Of a stretch of DNA of 64,000 bases, positions 35,885 to 49,500 are shown piece by piece. The stretch is taken from assembly GCF_000224145.3 (NCBI RefSeq), contig NW_004190863.1, forward strand, positions 150,672 to 214,671, written 5' to 3'. Source of the stretch: Ciona intestinalis. Taxonomy: Eukaryota; Chordata; Ascidiacea; Phlebobranchia; Cionidae. Position numbers and translations under genes: made by a program. Numbering within the stretch: the stretch's first letter is position 1; each line of letters starts with the position of its first letter. The notes below the pieces were generated by a model. That model did not search any database, had not been told where the DNA came from, and saw nothing but the letters and a program-made list of their open reading frames with translations.

Positions 35885-37209
35885 CAATAACATTAGGGCG
35901 GTGCAAATTAAAGAAAAGTCGCTAAAAGTCTCCGGGAGTTATTGCCTTCTGAAAAATTAAAACATGATTAAAATACCTTCATAATTAATATGGCTGGCGT
36001 TGGTGGAAAGCCACTACGGCACGACAAGCCCCCAGCCAATGGTAGTGGGTTTCTGCTTAGGTGAGAAACCCTTGCGGGATGTTACTGTCCACGCAGGTTA
36101 AAGAAACCCCAATAGACAAAAATACTACAACAAATGCACATAAACATGTGCGGACACAAATAAAAAAGACAAAAATATTACAACAATGGGCAAAATACAA
36201 AAAAGTGCAAAATTCATGCAATACACACAACAGCTCAATCAAATCCAAAAATGGAACGATTACAAAAAATAATTAACGCGGCCATAATCATTGAAACATG
36301 TTCAAAGAAAATTTGGTTTAAATCCTGAAGGATAATCAGCTGCAGTGTACAAATTATTAAATGTCCGACCACAAGGAGTCGAAGCCAATAACGGCTCCGC
36401 ATGTCCCAATCACCTGACAAGTCGCCATTTTGATACCGCGATACTCTCGTCGTATCTTCACGCAATATAATATCGTTCGGATGTTAAGCACCGCTTCGAC
36501 CGTCATGAAACTGCATCAGGTTGTTACGAACCGCACTAAAAGTGACCTAAATAACCGAGCGTAGCATCACTGTACCGGTAGTGACCTAAAAGTAGCGTAG
36601 CATCACTGGCGGCGACGTCTACGCAACAACCCAACCGTAACGTAACTCAGTCTAAAACAGTGACATAACCGCACCGAACGCTGGGATTTAAATACCCATA
36701 GACGTTTAGCGTAATTGTAACGTGGCCAGCGTCACAATTAAGCTTTTGTAAAAAAAGAGTTTTAGCTAGGTTAAAAAAAAGTTACAGCTAGGTTAACGGG
36801 GACAATCATCTAATGAAAAATGAGGGATATCAAATATAAAAGTTTAACTGCGTGTATATTATAAAGCGTGTGGATATTACTCAAGTATTTGTCTACCAAC
36901 ATGTCGTTCTTATCGAGTGATTAGGACAATGCAGAATCGCTAAAAGATTCGACCTTTGCAGAAGAAACACTCAATGAAGTGTACAACAACAAAATCCGAT
37001 CCAGCAAGATGTTTGCCATAGTTTCACTGCATATATTTCATAGACATGCAAAATGCACTAAAGTAGTGACTAACTAAAAAGCTGTCCACGTTAGGTGCAG
37101 CAAAAATGAGAGACAAGCACAAATCCGGCAACACTGTAAGAGTGCTCCAGCAACCACACCCCAACAACACGCAACTCCTAAGCCTAAGCAAAACTTCAAA
37201 CCGGCATCC
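35885..37209. other. Interval with retroelement-like debris, unassigned
   Basis: A 71-codon plus frame at 36061-36276 is lysine/threonine-rich and resembles nothing I can name. A two-copy motif AGTGACCTAAA..GCGTAGCATCACTG lies at 36541-36610. Another ORF-like stretch at 36901-37080 is broken by stops. It may be old transposon remnants; no family recognised. Confidence 0.35.
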
Positions 37210-38049
37210 TCAATCGTCGTCTTCGTCTTTGCTCTTCGTCTGCAAAACAAATGTAAATTAGGTTGGGGTAAAACGGTCCGTGTATTTTAATCGTACAATT
37301 TGGAGGTAAACAAAGAATATTCAACATAACCGTATCCCCTAGAAAAGAGCGTTGTTAATTGTTAAATACTAAATTATGAAATAGGAAACATTATTTGCCT
37401 AACAGAATCCATCTTGGCTCTACACTCTACTGTATAGTATTATTACAAACGATACATCTTATCCTCACCGGTTTATTTTATATAGTAGAGTGGGGGAAGA
37501 TGGGACATCTTTTCATTCTATTTTCTCTTTACATTTGGAAGTGAACAGAAAATATTTAATGAACTATAAAACCGTATTCCCACAACTCCCATAGATCATT
37601 GTTAATTGTTTAAAACACAATCAGGATATTTGGATATTATAAAAGTGTCCCATCTTCCCCACCCTAATCTATAGTGATGTACAAATTGTTTTAAACTTCT
37701 AATAAACATTAATTACTTTGGGAACTAACTTTGGCAACATATTGCCTTCTTCGTGGTAATACTAATGGAAAACATACGCTACCTTGCGCTTTTCTTCTGC
37801 AGCTTATATATACACCGGCTTTTCTGTAATGATATATTTGTTAAAAGCCGGTTAATATTATGTCGTCACAATTACCTTCATTCCCAAATCGCGCTCAGTT
37901 ATCTTGATTCCAGTGACGTCACATACCAGGTTCTGAAACCAAAAAAAGTTGTTTTACAAAATAAAGATTGTGACGAAACCAAGCAACTTACGAAGTGAGT
38001 TCTTCTGTTGCGTCATCACGACTTCGTGACGTCACATCTTTGATGTCAA
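37210..38049 (-). CDS. Possible small gene or 3' gene fragment (uncertain)
   Basis: Three pieces with good splice signals line up on the minus strand: 37992-38049 (acceptor TTTTTTTCTAG, donor GTAAGT), 37876-37932 (acceptor GGTTTCAG, donor GTAATT) and 37210-37239 (acceptor TTTTGCAG). The last two join in phase to NLVCDVTGIKITERDLGMK followed by TKSKDEDDD-stop. The first piece does not join in that frame without an early stop, so either it does not belong or the gene is broken. No family recognised. A full family-1 element sits between the last two pieces. Confidence 0.25.
37480..37676. repeat. Family-1 inverted-repeat element
   Basis: Close to consensus: opens TATAGTAGAGTGGGGGAAGA and closes CCCATCTTCCCCACCCTAAT. 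A more degraded relative lies just before it at about 37258-37440 (GGTTGGGGTAAAACGG). Confidence 0.8.
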
Positions 38050-39310
38050 CTAGAAAAAAACTGGTGTACGTAATAATGCCTATTGTGAATAATACTTTAC
38101 CAAATCTTTCTTCTTCAAGCTTCATTTCAACTTCATTACATTACAGCACAAATATATTTTAGAGTACAATTAATATGAAGTAAAAGTAATGTGCTTTGCG
38201 ACGACACAAAGCGCGCATGGGGCCCCATGAAAAAATGTCGCGAAAAGCAAGCGTATAGAAAAAAACGCAATGTGACGTCGCAAACGTTTGCTTTCGAGCG
38301 AAAACCGGACTATGACGTAATAAACGCAAGCGATGGCGAAGCGGTTATGACGCGATGTCATACAGATGTAATTGTGACGTAACGCAGCGATTGTGAAAAC
38401 CGATGTCACGTCGCCAGTATGGTGACTAAAATACGAACCGTAGCGAAAATCCTGAAATAAGTTTGTTAAATACATGTATTAAAAATAGATTAAATATAAA
38501 ATAAGAATACCAATCGCAAGGCACAATACTAAAATTATAGTAATAGGTTTATACATAATTATGTAATATACTCATAAATAGTCTTATTCTATTGTAATTA
38601 CAAGTTTATAATTAGGAACACTATAAATAACTAAATAAAAACATAGTTTATGATTGTGTATTATACTAAACAGTAGCAATAGTACTTAACTTTAACTCTT
38701 GTAAAAGAAACAAATGTAATCCTGCACTAAGTTCCAAAGAGTGCTGCTTTGTCGTTGTTTCATCCAAACTGGCTTGTACAGTTGCAACGTGTTGTAAGGA
38801 CGGCGTTTTACATGCCCGGGGAATCATCGGAAAGCGAGAGACGTCGGCTAATCAAAATGATTAAAATTCCCCACGTTTCACCCTGTGTGTGTTTTAGCAC
38901 AGAATAGTTGAGCACGCAAGGGGCCGTGTAGATCCATTTTCGTCAAACACTTGTTATAGTTGAGCACGTAAGTAGTCATATACATCCTTTTCGTTGGACA
39001 GTTGTTCCTATTCTTTGACAAGATTATTCCACATGTTTCAATTTTTAATTTTTGCGTTCATTCTTTAACAACATATAAAAAATTAACAAATAACACATAT
39101 AGAACGCGTTATATTTATTATTTAAAAGTTTCTAGTTAACAGCATAGAGAGTGGAGACATGTCATTCCGAAACTGACAATCAAACTCATGATTAATGTTT
39201 ACGTCACAGTAAATATATAAATGGGAGATCAGAACAATAACTTTTCAATGTATTATCAAAAGAAAATAAATAAAAAATATTTGGTTTGCTGGGCGAGCTT
39301 TGAACTCAGT

Positions 39311-39412
39311 ATTCTCACGACTCCCATAGACCGTTGTTAATTGGTTAAAACACGATCAGGATATTTGGATATTACGTGCTAAAGGTGCCGCGTCTTCCCC
39401 ACTCTACTATTT
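39311..39412. repeat. Family-1 element, right half
   Basis: Keeps CTCACGACTCCCATAGACCG, AACACGATCAGGATATTTGG and GTCTTCCCCACTCTACTATT. The left half is absent. Confidence 0.68.
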
Positions 39413-40587
39413 AATTAATATTAACTTCTAACAGTACGTAATTACAGCGTGATTAATAAATGTATTCTACCTACTGCTACACTGTCTCATACTACTGGTT
39501 TGTTTTTAATCAAACTTAGTTGACCGTTGTAGTGAAATTGTTTATTAAAATTCTGCTAATTTTAATACCTTTTTTCTAAGTATTTATTTAATTTTCACAT
39601 TGTATCGTCTGTAGGGTGTAACGGTCATCGCCTTTTGTCCGAAACATTATTTCGTTTCTTTTTATCAGAAAGTGTATTTTAACAACCGTTGTTTACCTTT
39701 ACTACCCCTCTTTTCGCTTTTGTCAACTCTCTTGTTCTTCGTTATCGTGACCAAAGAGACGAAACAAATTTCATTCATTGATTAAAACGTGCTGATTCAT
39801 TAGACCTGTGCTCTCTTGTTTGAGAATGAATAATTTATTTTACATGATTCACGAATTACCACACATGCTAATTCTGGTTTTGGAATTTTTCTACTACCGA
39901 AAAAAGTTCTGTTTAACTTAAAAAGAACATCATTAAACATAAGCAACACTATTTGGCAAATCATGAAAATCACCAACACAATTTAAAAGTACAATTACTA
40001 AGTAGTACCACTACATCACCGTTTTACAGAAATATTATAGATAAGTGAATACATATTTACTTTTAGTTGCATAAATAAAAATATTGAACTTGAATGACCT
40101 GCATAGTACAAAACACCGGTAGGCTACAGTAAAATATGCTTTTTCTTGGTTAAATTGCAAAAAATGGCCAAAAAATTACAGCGTGCAGAAAAATATTGCC
40201 ACAAATATCCATCGCGTAAAAATATTGCATCGAGTAAAAGATTGCCAAAAAATTTTACTGTGTAACATTTACATTGGCCAAGTATCTAACAGTAATATTA
40301 ACATAATCAAGGTGTGATGCAGTTTTTATATTTGTTACTTCTATTTCATAACTTTTAAATGTAAGGTCTTTGCGATGCAGAATAATTTCTACTGGTTAAT
40401 TGATACTGAATTGACCTAAAAAATTACACAATGTAAGGCTAGGGGTAAATACACATTACACTTTAAACTTAAGGAATTTATGCTTAATGGAACTTAAAAT
40501 ACAAATGAAAATTAGATTTTCTTACAGCGGTGGCGTGATAGGATTATTACAGAATGGAAATAGAAATCACGAGCATAATCATGGTAA
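39413..40587. other. Intergenic stretch 3' of the XDH-like gene
   Basis: AT-rich with no open frame or RNA I can support. Several short near-repeats of AAAATATTGCC/AAATATTGCA occur at 40170-40240. Confidence 0.45.
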
Positions 40588-43500
40588 TTAATGAAGCGTG
40601 AAGTTGGTCACGGGATCCAGTTTCACTAACTCATGTAACGTTTCAACTGTAGCAGGAAATTCTGAAAATTAAAACTTTATTTGAAATTTTTTTTTGGAAA
40701 TTAAAAAAATTAAAAACAATATTTTTAATCATTATGTTTATTTAGCAAAGAAACATGCGGCTAATATGTGGGCGAGGTTTTTCAAAACAGAACAGTAACT
40801 GTGTAATTTTTATTTTGACCAAAAATAATGAATTTTTAAACTTAAGAACCCAGTGAACAATTGTCAGAGAAAAAAAACCAACACCCACAAAGTTACACAT
40901 GGGTTGCTTCTGCTTTGGACCAAGATATAAATTATAGAAACAACTAAACAATTAATGACGCTTGCTTTATCCTAACATGGCCAAGAAAAGACAGTCATTA
41001 TAACACGGGTGTTCTGTTTCATACTCCTCGTGCGCCAGAGATATAAAGTGGAACAACAGCTAAAATATAACAAAACACACGAGCCATTGTAGGCACTTAC
41101 TCAACGGAAAGAATCCTGTTATTCCATGGTCGGCTCTGCTTGATGTTAAAGCTTGTTTCAATGCAAATGGAATAGAAACTGCCATACACATGGGGGGTTC
41201 ACCTGATGCTTTAGAACGAAGCACTCCCAGTGGGTTAGGAGCATCTTTAAGGAGCTGAATGTTCCAGTTAATAGGAATGTCCTGTGTAGTTTGTGTAACT
41301 TGATTAAACAAATGATAGCATTGTCGGAAAACGGCAGTCATTATAACTTGTTCGTGTTCGATTTTATACACCTTGTGTCAGTTTATGAGTCACCATAATA
41401 ACTGAATAAATAAATATAACTTTATGTTATTCATTCTCGTGTGGTTAGGCAATGGCTAACAACCCAGACCACCCATTAGTCACCCCTGGGTTGGAGTCGT
41501 TAAGTGACTTGCCCAAGGACACATACGCCCACAAAAGATAATTTTCAAACAATTTTCTTCTGATAACTTTCTCCGCACTACTTCATAAAGTTTTCTGTGT
41601 TTTATATTCCACAAATAAATGGTTCCTACCTTAGTTGTTGGGGGTTTGTACTCCCATGTTCCATCAATAAGAAGTTTACCAGTATCTGCGTCCCTTACAT
41701 ACCTTTCCATCAACCAGAAGCCAATACCCATAACAAAAGCTCCCTCTACTTGTCCAATGTCAACTGATGGGTTTAAACTGTGAGAAAATTATAATAGTTT
41801 ACATTTTATCGGTTGAAACATTTTGCAAATACATGCTGTTATAATACAATGGAAGTTTAGTTAAACTATATTCTTAGGACAAATAGAACAACTATGTTAT
41901 TTGGATTAAACTAAGTAATGTAAAAATTCTACATATTCTACATATGGTTTGAATATTTTTTTATAGTGAAAAATTCTTTGGATTATTTTTTTATCTGTTC
42001 AACATGCATAATAAATGGCATGACTATGCAATGACAATATAGACTAACTTGTATTACTCATGTACTGAAGCAAAATGTATTGAGCAACTATATAAACACA
42101 GCACCAAATAACTCCACGTTAATTCATACTATACTTGCCTGATACCACAATCAAAAATTGTGTCGACTTTTAATATTTGATGCTCGCCTGTCAATACATC
42201 GTACTCCACCTCGGAGGCAGTAGCGCCATACGAGTTGTAACGTATTGTTCCGCCATCTTTAGTTACCCTGCAAATACAGTGTTGTTATCTTTGTTATGTT
42301 TCTCACAGTATAGTAGGGTGGGGTAAGATGGCTCACTTTTGTGGGGAAGGTGGGAAACCTTTGTGGGGGGGGGAGGGGGGACACCTTTTATTCTATTTTC
42401 TCATTCCAATTGGTGGAAAATAAAGATTATTTAAAGAGTTATGAAACTGAAAATTCAGCATAACATATAAAAACATTAATTATACATATAAATACCCTTT
42501 TAGAGGCTCATCTGGTATAAAATGCATAAAATAGTGTATTTCTGCCGTGTCATGCCTTGATGAAGTCTTGTGGATCGCAGACTAATCGTCGGAAAAACAC
42601 TACGTTTTATACCAGATGAGCCATTAAAAGATTATTTACATTATGCCTGGTAGCAGAAGTAACAGAATACATACATATGAGACACCACAAGATCAATATC
42701 ATCCTCATAACATTTGGCAATAACTTCTTTCCATGTAGAAGCAGGATCCATCTTATCTTTGACTGGCTGGATACGGGACTTCAAGATTTTGCATGCCCCT
42801 ATCACTGCCTGCATGCGGGGATATAACAATGCTAATTAACCGTTATCAAAATGCAAGTTATTGGATTTAGTATCGAAATATATGTAACTGAGGTTATATT
42901 TCTATTAAACAAATGTATTTTAAAGAAAAATGCAGAAGTGCTAATAAAATAATATTTAGTTTTTTTTTCTCACAGATAAAATATTACAAAAAGTAATTTT
43001 TGTTTTTGCCAACCAGATTGTTTTATTTAATGCACGACTCTGTGTTTCTGTGGTATATTCTATTTATAGCTCAAAATTGAACACACACAAAAATGGTGCA
43101 TGGAGCATTCAGAAAAAAATTACTCCAAACTTTTATCTAAAAAAACTCCAAATTTTTATGAATGTAAATAGCCTTTTTAGTGGCTCTTGGCATAAAAACT
43201 TCGCTAAAAGATTATTTCCAGCTAAAAAGTGACTAATGCCTTGCAGCAGAAGTAACAGAATACTCTCGGTTATGATTACCTTGCAATTGATTTCACTTGT
43301 AATACTTCCGCCAGTAACATCGCTGTTCATTGATGTAATGTTAGTTGTTCGTTGAACTATTACATTGTCCATAGGTATGCCTAACTCATATGCAGCAACT
43401 TGTGCAACCTGTGTGTGGATCAACATGAAGTGATTTTTAATTCATTTATGTCCTTGGTCTTTTACCGGTTTATTTGGTAAAAAACGTAGTGTATTTCCAG

Positions 43501-46500
43501 ACGTTTTGTCTGTCATCTGGCAGGACACTACGAAATGTAACGCAACAATACATGCAAGCGAGCAGAAGTAAAAGAGTATCAATTTTTGCTATTGGTGTAA
43601 CGTTAGAGGTGCAAGGTGTGGCGTGCTGCCTCAATTTTTGAAACAGTGGTGATATTTTTATGTTTTAGAACCCCACTTTAAAGCTTAAACAAGTTTTACT
43701 CTGGTATTATGTTTTTATATGGCCTTGGAAAAAGTCACGCTAACCATTATTAAAACTAAATGGTTCTTAATTTTTTTTAAAATCCTTTAAATGTTAGTAT
43801 ATTTTTTATATTTAAACCAAATTGTTTGGGTAAGTATTCCTATTATTACAGTTTGTCTTATTTTAGTATAGTATTACTAGCAAACATGCTCAAAATAAAC
43901 TAATAAATCTAATAAATCTAATAAATTAAGTTACATTGGTTACATGAAAGACATACATAAGTGGCCTGTGTTTGGGTAATGGGCTAAATCAAAATACCAG
44001 GCCTTTGACAGGAACCTTACTTATATAGAACAGAATTAACGACCTAGCCCACATAAAATAGGAACAAGGACCTCACCCACATAGAACAGAAGCATTAACC
44101 TAACCCATATAGAATATAAATTTGATTCCAAAATCGCACCTTTGTATTAATCCCTTGTCCTGATTCAATCCCTCCATGTGAAACAATCACGCTTCCATCA
44201 TCTGAACATATGGACACCAACACTGTGTGTTTCATCCAGCTCCATGATACTCTGTTCAACAAAAACATACATGTTTTAGAACAAGGGTTCTCAACCTTTT
44301 AGGCTGATAATTTGGACAACCCATAAGCGAAAACATAAATGTTTTAAAATAGTGGTTCTTAACGTTTTAGGCTGATAATTTGGACAACCCATTAGTGACA
44401 ACTGGGTTGGATCAATTGCCGTTAAGGGTCTTTCCCAAGGACACATACGCCCACAATGATAACAGCGATAAGCTTTGAAGCGGGCACGTTAACCACTTCG
44501 ACAGATCGGCGGATTTATGTATTTTATATGTAGTTGTAATATACAAAGGTGACCTACCCCCACTTTATTGGAGTGACAGCAAGACCTCTCTTCTTCCATT
44601 TGTTGTTTTGATTGTAAGTTACAATAGCAGCTTGTCTTTCAGCGATGTTGTATTCAGACAACAGATCTGTCAAGATATTATTATAAAACTAATATATATA
44701 TTGTTTTAGCCACTAAAGTAGAATTCTCCAGTTCTGTACAGAATAAGCTGGTGGAAAGTGTTAGAGGTTGGTAGCGGTTATTAGCTAGGGGTTAGTAGTT
44801 AGAGGTTGGCAGACAACATAGGGGGAGGATTCTTCACTAGTAATTATTTTTATGTCATGCACCAATATGTTTATGAATTGTATACAAAATTGTTTGTACA
44901 AAAATTAAATCTAACAAAACACATGGTATAATTTCGAACTTATTACCATTTCTGCAGTAAGCACATACATTATAGTAAATAGCAAGTATTCGGCCAAAAA
45001 AAGAAAAGAATTATAAACAGCAAAAAAATGTTTTAATTTATAAGTAAAAAATATATTTCTTTTAATCCTATTTACTGAATTTTGTTATACATCTCGAAAA
45101 TATAGGGAAAAAAATTATGTTTTAAATAATATGCAAAATCATACAGTTCTTATATTCTATTTTTAATTTTGTCACACATACTGTTATTCGTATATTTTAA
45201 AAAATGTATGTTTTAAATTAATTTTAAATTAAAAGGCAAAATCACATATTTCTACTATATAAGACTTACTGTTATAAATATCTCTTATATTACAGAACAA
45301 CAGTTGTTCATTGTAGAGGTTATGCTGGCCTTGTTTATATAGATTCACTTGCTTTACTTGTATTGGATCAATGTTAAGTTGGTCAGCTATGTGCTCAACC
45401 ATCACCTCATTAAAGGCAATCATCTGTAAGCTGACTGTGTGTAGGGGGGGGGGGGGGGTTAATATATATATATGTATATTTAGAATAACTTTATTTTTTT
45501 GTGTCATATAAAAAATTATATCTATTTTGATATATTATAAAATAATTATATTACTTTTATATAACATTAGGATGACAGAAGATGGGCAACTTTTCGTTCT
45601 ATTTTCTCGTCCCATTTGGTAGTAAACAAAAAACATCCGAAGAATTATAAAACTGTATCTTCACGACTTCCATAGACCGTTGTTAATTTTTAAAAACACG
45701 ATCAAGATATTTGGGTATTATGTTCCAAAGGTGTCCCATCTCCCCCACCTCACTATAATACCTCTATTATGTTATGTTTAATGTTATAAAAGTACCTGGT
45801 GATCTACACCATGTTGGGGAAGGTATGTTGGACTTGCATGCAACAAGTTTGTATTTACGATTCTCACAGAAGTAAGCTGAAAGATAAATTACAACTTCAT
45901 TAACAGAAAAAAATGATTAACAATAATATAATACTTTTAAAAAAAGCATTAAAAATTATTACAAAAAATAAAAATTGTTTAAAAATATTTAAAACTGGCA
46001 GATATAACAACTTTAATCATAACCCCAACAATCAGAGTTCAATGCTCTTCACTGACTGGTATATGTGTCCTGTCCACAGCAAAGTAAAAACTAGAGCATG
46101 AGTTGCATGTGAGTCATGCTCTTTTTAGATGTATGCAAACTGTCTGGGTGTTTGGGTAATGGCAAAGCTTGGCCTAAATCCCAGGTCTCCAAACAGGAAT
46201 CTCACATTCTCACCCATATTGAAAATGTGTGTCATAGTCATAGTGTTAGGGTAATGGCCTAAATCTGGCATAAATCCCAGGACTTCAGATCTCACCCATA
46301 TTAAGTATAATGTGGGTAGCGTTGGGTTCATTGGGCTGTATCTTGTCTAAATCCCAGGTCCCTGACAAGGACCTCAGACCTCACCCATATAGAATAGAAT
46401 GTGTACAGTGCTGGGGTAATAGGCCATGTCTGGCATAAAATCCAGGACCTCAGACCTCACCCATTTAAAAATACCATACTTACCACTGTCACCAAATGAC

Positions 46501-49500
46501 TGAAGATCTCCCAAGTCTGACTCATTGTCCATAGTTGTCGGGCCACTGTTCGTGTAAATTGTCCAATCAAGGCCTTGGATTAATCCAGTGTCATCGCAAC
46601 CTGTGTGATATTTTGTTTACAATTAATTCAGAAAAATATTTTAAAACGTTCATTCAGAAAAATATTTTGTGACGTTTTATTCAGAATTATTTCACAAAAA
46701 TATTTTATGATGTTTTATTCAGAATTAATTCATAAAAAATATTTGGGAGTAAATTAAATAAGCATTATAGAAGCACCTAATTTTGTTTTTTGAACAGCTT
46801 ATTTAATACAACTGGATGAAAATGTATTTTTATAAAAAATTCTAATTTTGTCACAGAGTTGTGTTACAGTATTCACGATTCTGTTGGCAAAATTTATGCC
46901 GGAAAAGCGAAAATACAAATTGAAAAAAAAAATTCTGCTGGAAAAGCGAAAATACATTATTGATATTACATATATTTACATACCAACTGTGTACTTAAGC
47001 AGATATGGTACCCTTGCTCCATAAGTTGACATGCATGTCTTCAGATCCGCATGGAAACGAACAGGTTTCCTTGTACAATAAGCGGCAAGAGCAGCAGCAC
47101 AAGATGTAATCAATGAATTTGTTGATTTGCCGCCATAAGCTCCTCCTACCCGCTTGGTTGCCACTTCAATTCTGAGAAATGTGAGGATTTAGATATGCAG
47201 AAACAAGCTAAATAAAAAAAAACTATAAAACAAAGGGGCAGAGCATGGAACACTTATTTGGGACGTTTTCAATACAAACATGATAGTCCATATGGGTGTT
47301 GTATGGCATTTGTGGTCTCAATTTGATAAAAAGTTTGCCCAATTTGCTTGTCAGAATTGCTATGGCCCCCCAAATAAAATGGGTCAGCTCTGACAGGAAT
47401 CCCAGGTCCCCTGGCATGCCTCACCATAGAACTTCACCCATATTAAATCTTACTAAAAATAGCAAAGTTTTGTTATCATACTTGTTACACGGCAAGCTGT
47501 ATGCATATGCAATGGCATTTTGAACCCAGGATTGTCCTTGAGTTGCAGCTTCAATGCTAAAACCGCCTTCCTCGGTTGGCTCAGCTCTACAATACTGTGT
47601 CTCCATATAGAAGTGATATTGCTGTCCAAGCTCACATTCTCCTGTTACCTATGCAAATGTTTATATATCACGATTCGAATGAATATAAGTGTTATGGTAC
47701 GGTGGGGTAAGATGGGATACTGTTAGCACCTAGATCCAATATTTTCTGATCATAGTTTGAACAATTAACAACCATCTTTTAAAGTTTTTGCAATGTTTGT
47801 ACATGAAATGAGTAGCGAACATAAAACATTTATTTTAATCAAATTGTTTTAAATATCCAGTGTTTCCAAACCTAAATACTGTTTTAAACACAAAGTGTTT
47901 CAAACTTAAATACTGTTTTAAAAAACTAGTGTTTTGAAACTTAAATACTGTTTTAATTACCCAGTGTTTCCAAACTTAAAAATAACAAACTCCCACCTTA
48001 TGCTTAGCATCTGCAATAGCTTGATCAGGATCCCCCATTTTAAAGTTGTTTTCTGCACTCGGGAAAAATGAACTTGCATCAATTGCATCTTGAATGCTGA
48101 TAACAGCTTTCTGTTTGTTCTTATAACTAACTTTTACAGCAGCAGCAATTCGACGTGCTTGCACATCGGATTCTATGTAAAAAATAAATTTGTTAAAATA
48201 TATTTAGTTAAAAATGCACCACTTAAAATTAAAAAATAGATTTATAAAATTTTATTTAGATAAAACATGCACTACTTACAATTATGTCATAATAAGCAAT
48301 AGTGAATAATAAACATTGATATTGAATAAAAACCTAACTAATATAAATGGAATAGAAAGGAGTTAATGAACACAAAAGGCAGGCCAACTCATTATTTATG
48401 TACAGCATGAAACTTTATGTGATATTTTAGCATAAACTTTGAGAAAAAGGTAAAACTTTGTTGCTTGTCAATGCTTAGAAAAGAGCCATTAATAATTATT
48501 TACTCAAAGTAAAAAGTATTTCATGGTATAAAAAACTAACATTGTTCGAATGTGGGATCTTTTATAAGTTGAGTCCCTACAGCATATTCGGAAAGTCACT
48601 GTCCACTTACATATTTATTAACAGACATGTTTCAGTATAGAATCCAGAAGGTAAGTATGAATGACAATTATAAATGATGTTGAAAATGACTCCCGCTGGC
48701 ATCAATACAGAAATAAAAAAAAAATTAAATCCGAACACACTAACTTTTTATAATATAAAAAAATTATCAGTACAGTACACAGTGATTTTCCGAACAACTT
48801 GTATTATTACTGATTAAAAGTAGCAACAAAAGATTGCAATGTCCACAAATCTGCATGAAGTACTTGGCTAAAATCAACATTATAAACAAACTTATTCTAA
48901 CAAGTTTTGCAAAGTAAGTATAGTCACCACTTTTTATTGAACTCCAGACAAACAAATACTGAAAGACAGTCATATGAAATTTGTGTAATAGGGCAAACTT
49001 AAAATTATTTATTTATTAAAAAATGTTTTTTAATTATATTTATATAAAGAATATAGTTTTTTTTAGAAACTGTATGAAGTTAAGTGCTTTTTAAAATTAT
49101 TATTATATATGCCCTTTTAATTGAAGCAGTTTTGTTGGCAGAGCAATGACAATCGTTCTGTTTTATAAACCTGTGCACGAATTATTTACAGTATTTTATT
49201 TACCTGCTACTACAATAGCAAGTGGTTGTCCAGCAAACTCCACATGATCAGTAGCAAGCAATGGTTGGCTTGTATCAAAGGGGTACAGATGCGTGTTCTT
49301 TACCCCGCTTGGAAAATTAGTCCCTACGAATAAAAATATTAAAAAAAAGTTAATATATTAATATATATATATGTATATATTTAAATATATATTCAAACAT
49401 TAAAAAAAAACACAGATAACTTGTTAAATAATTGTTTTTAAACCGAGATTCTTAATTTTTGACTGCGGTACAATAGGAGTGCATGAAAATTTATTTTGTT

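Noticed and set aside
35885-36300. Possible LINE coding remnant
   Set aside because: Lysine/threonine-rich frame suggests it, but no reverse transcriptase or endonuclease motif is visible.
38170-38475. 101-codon minus-strand frame near the doubtful small gene
   Set aside because: No domain, overlaps a plus-strand frame of similar quality, and does not splice in phase to the 37992-38049 piece.
45440-45460. Poly-G run as a G-quadruplex regulator
   Set aside because: A homopolymer of about 12 G's next to AT repeats in an intron; likely slippage and prone to sequencing error.
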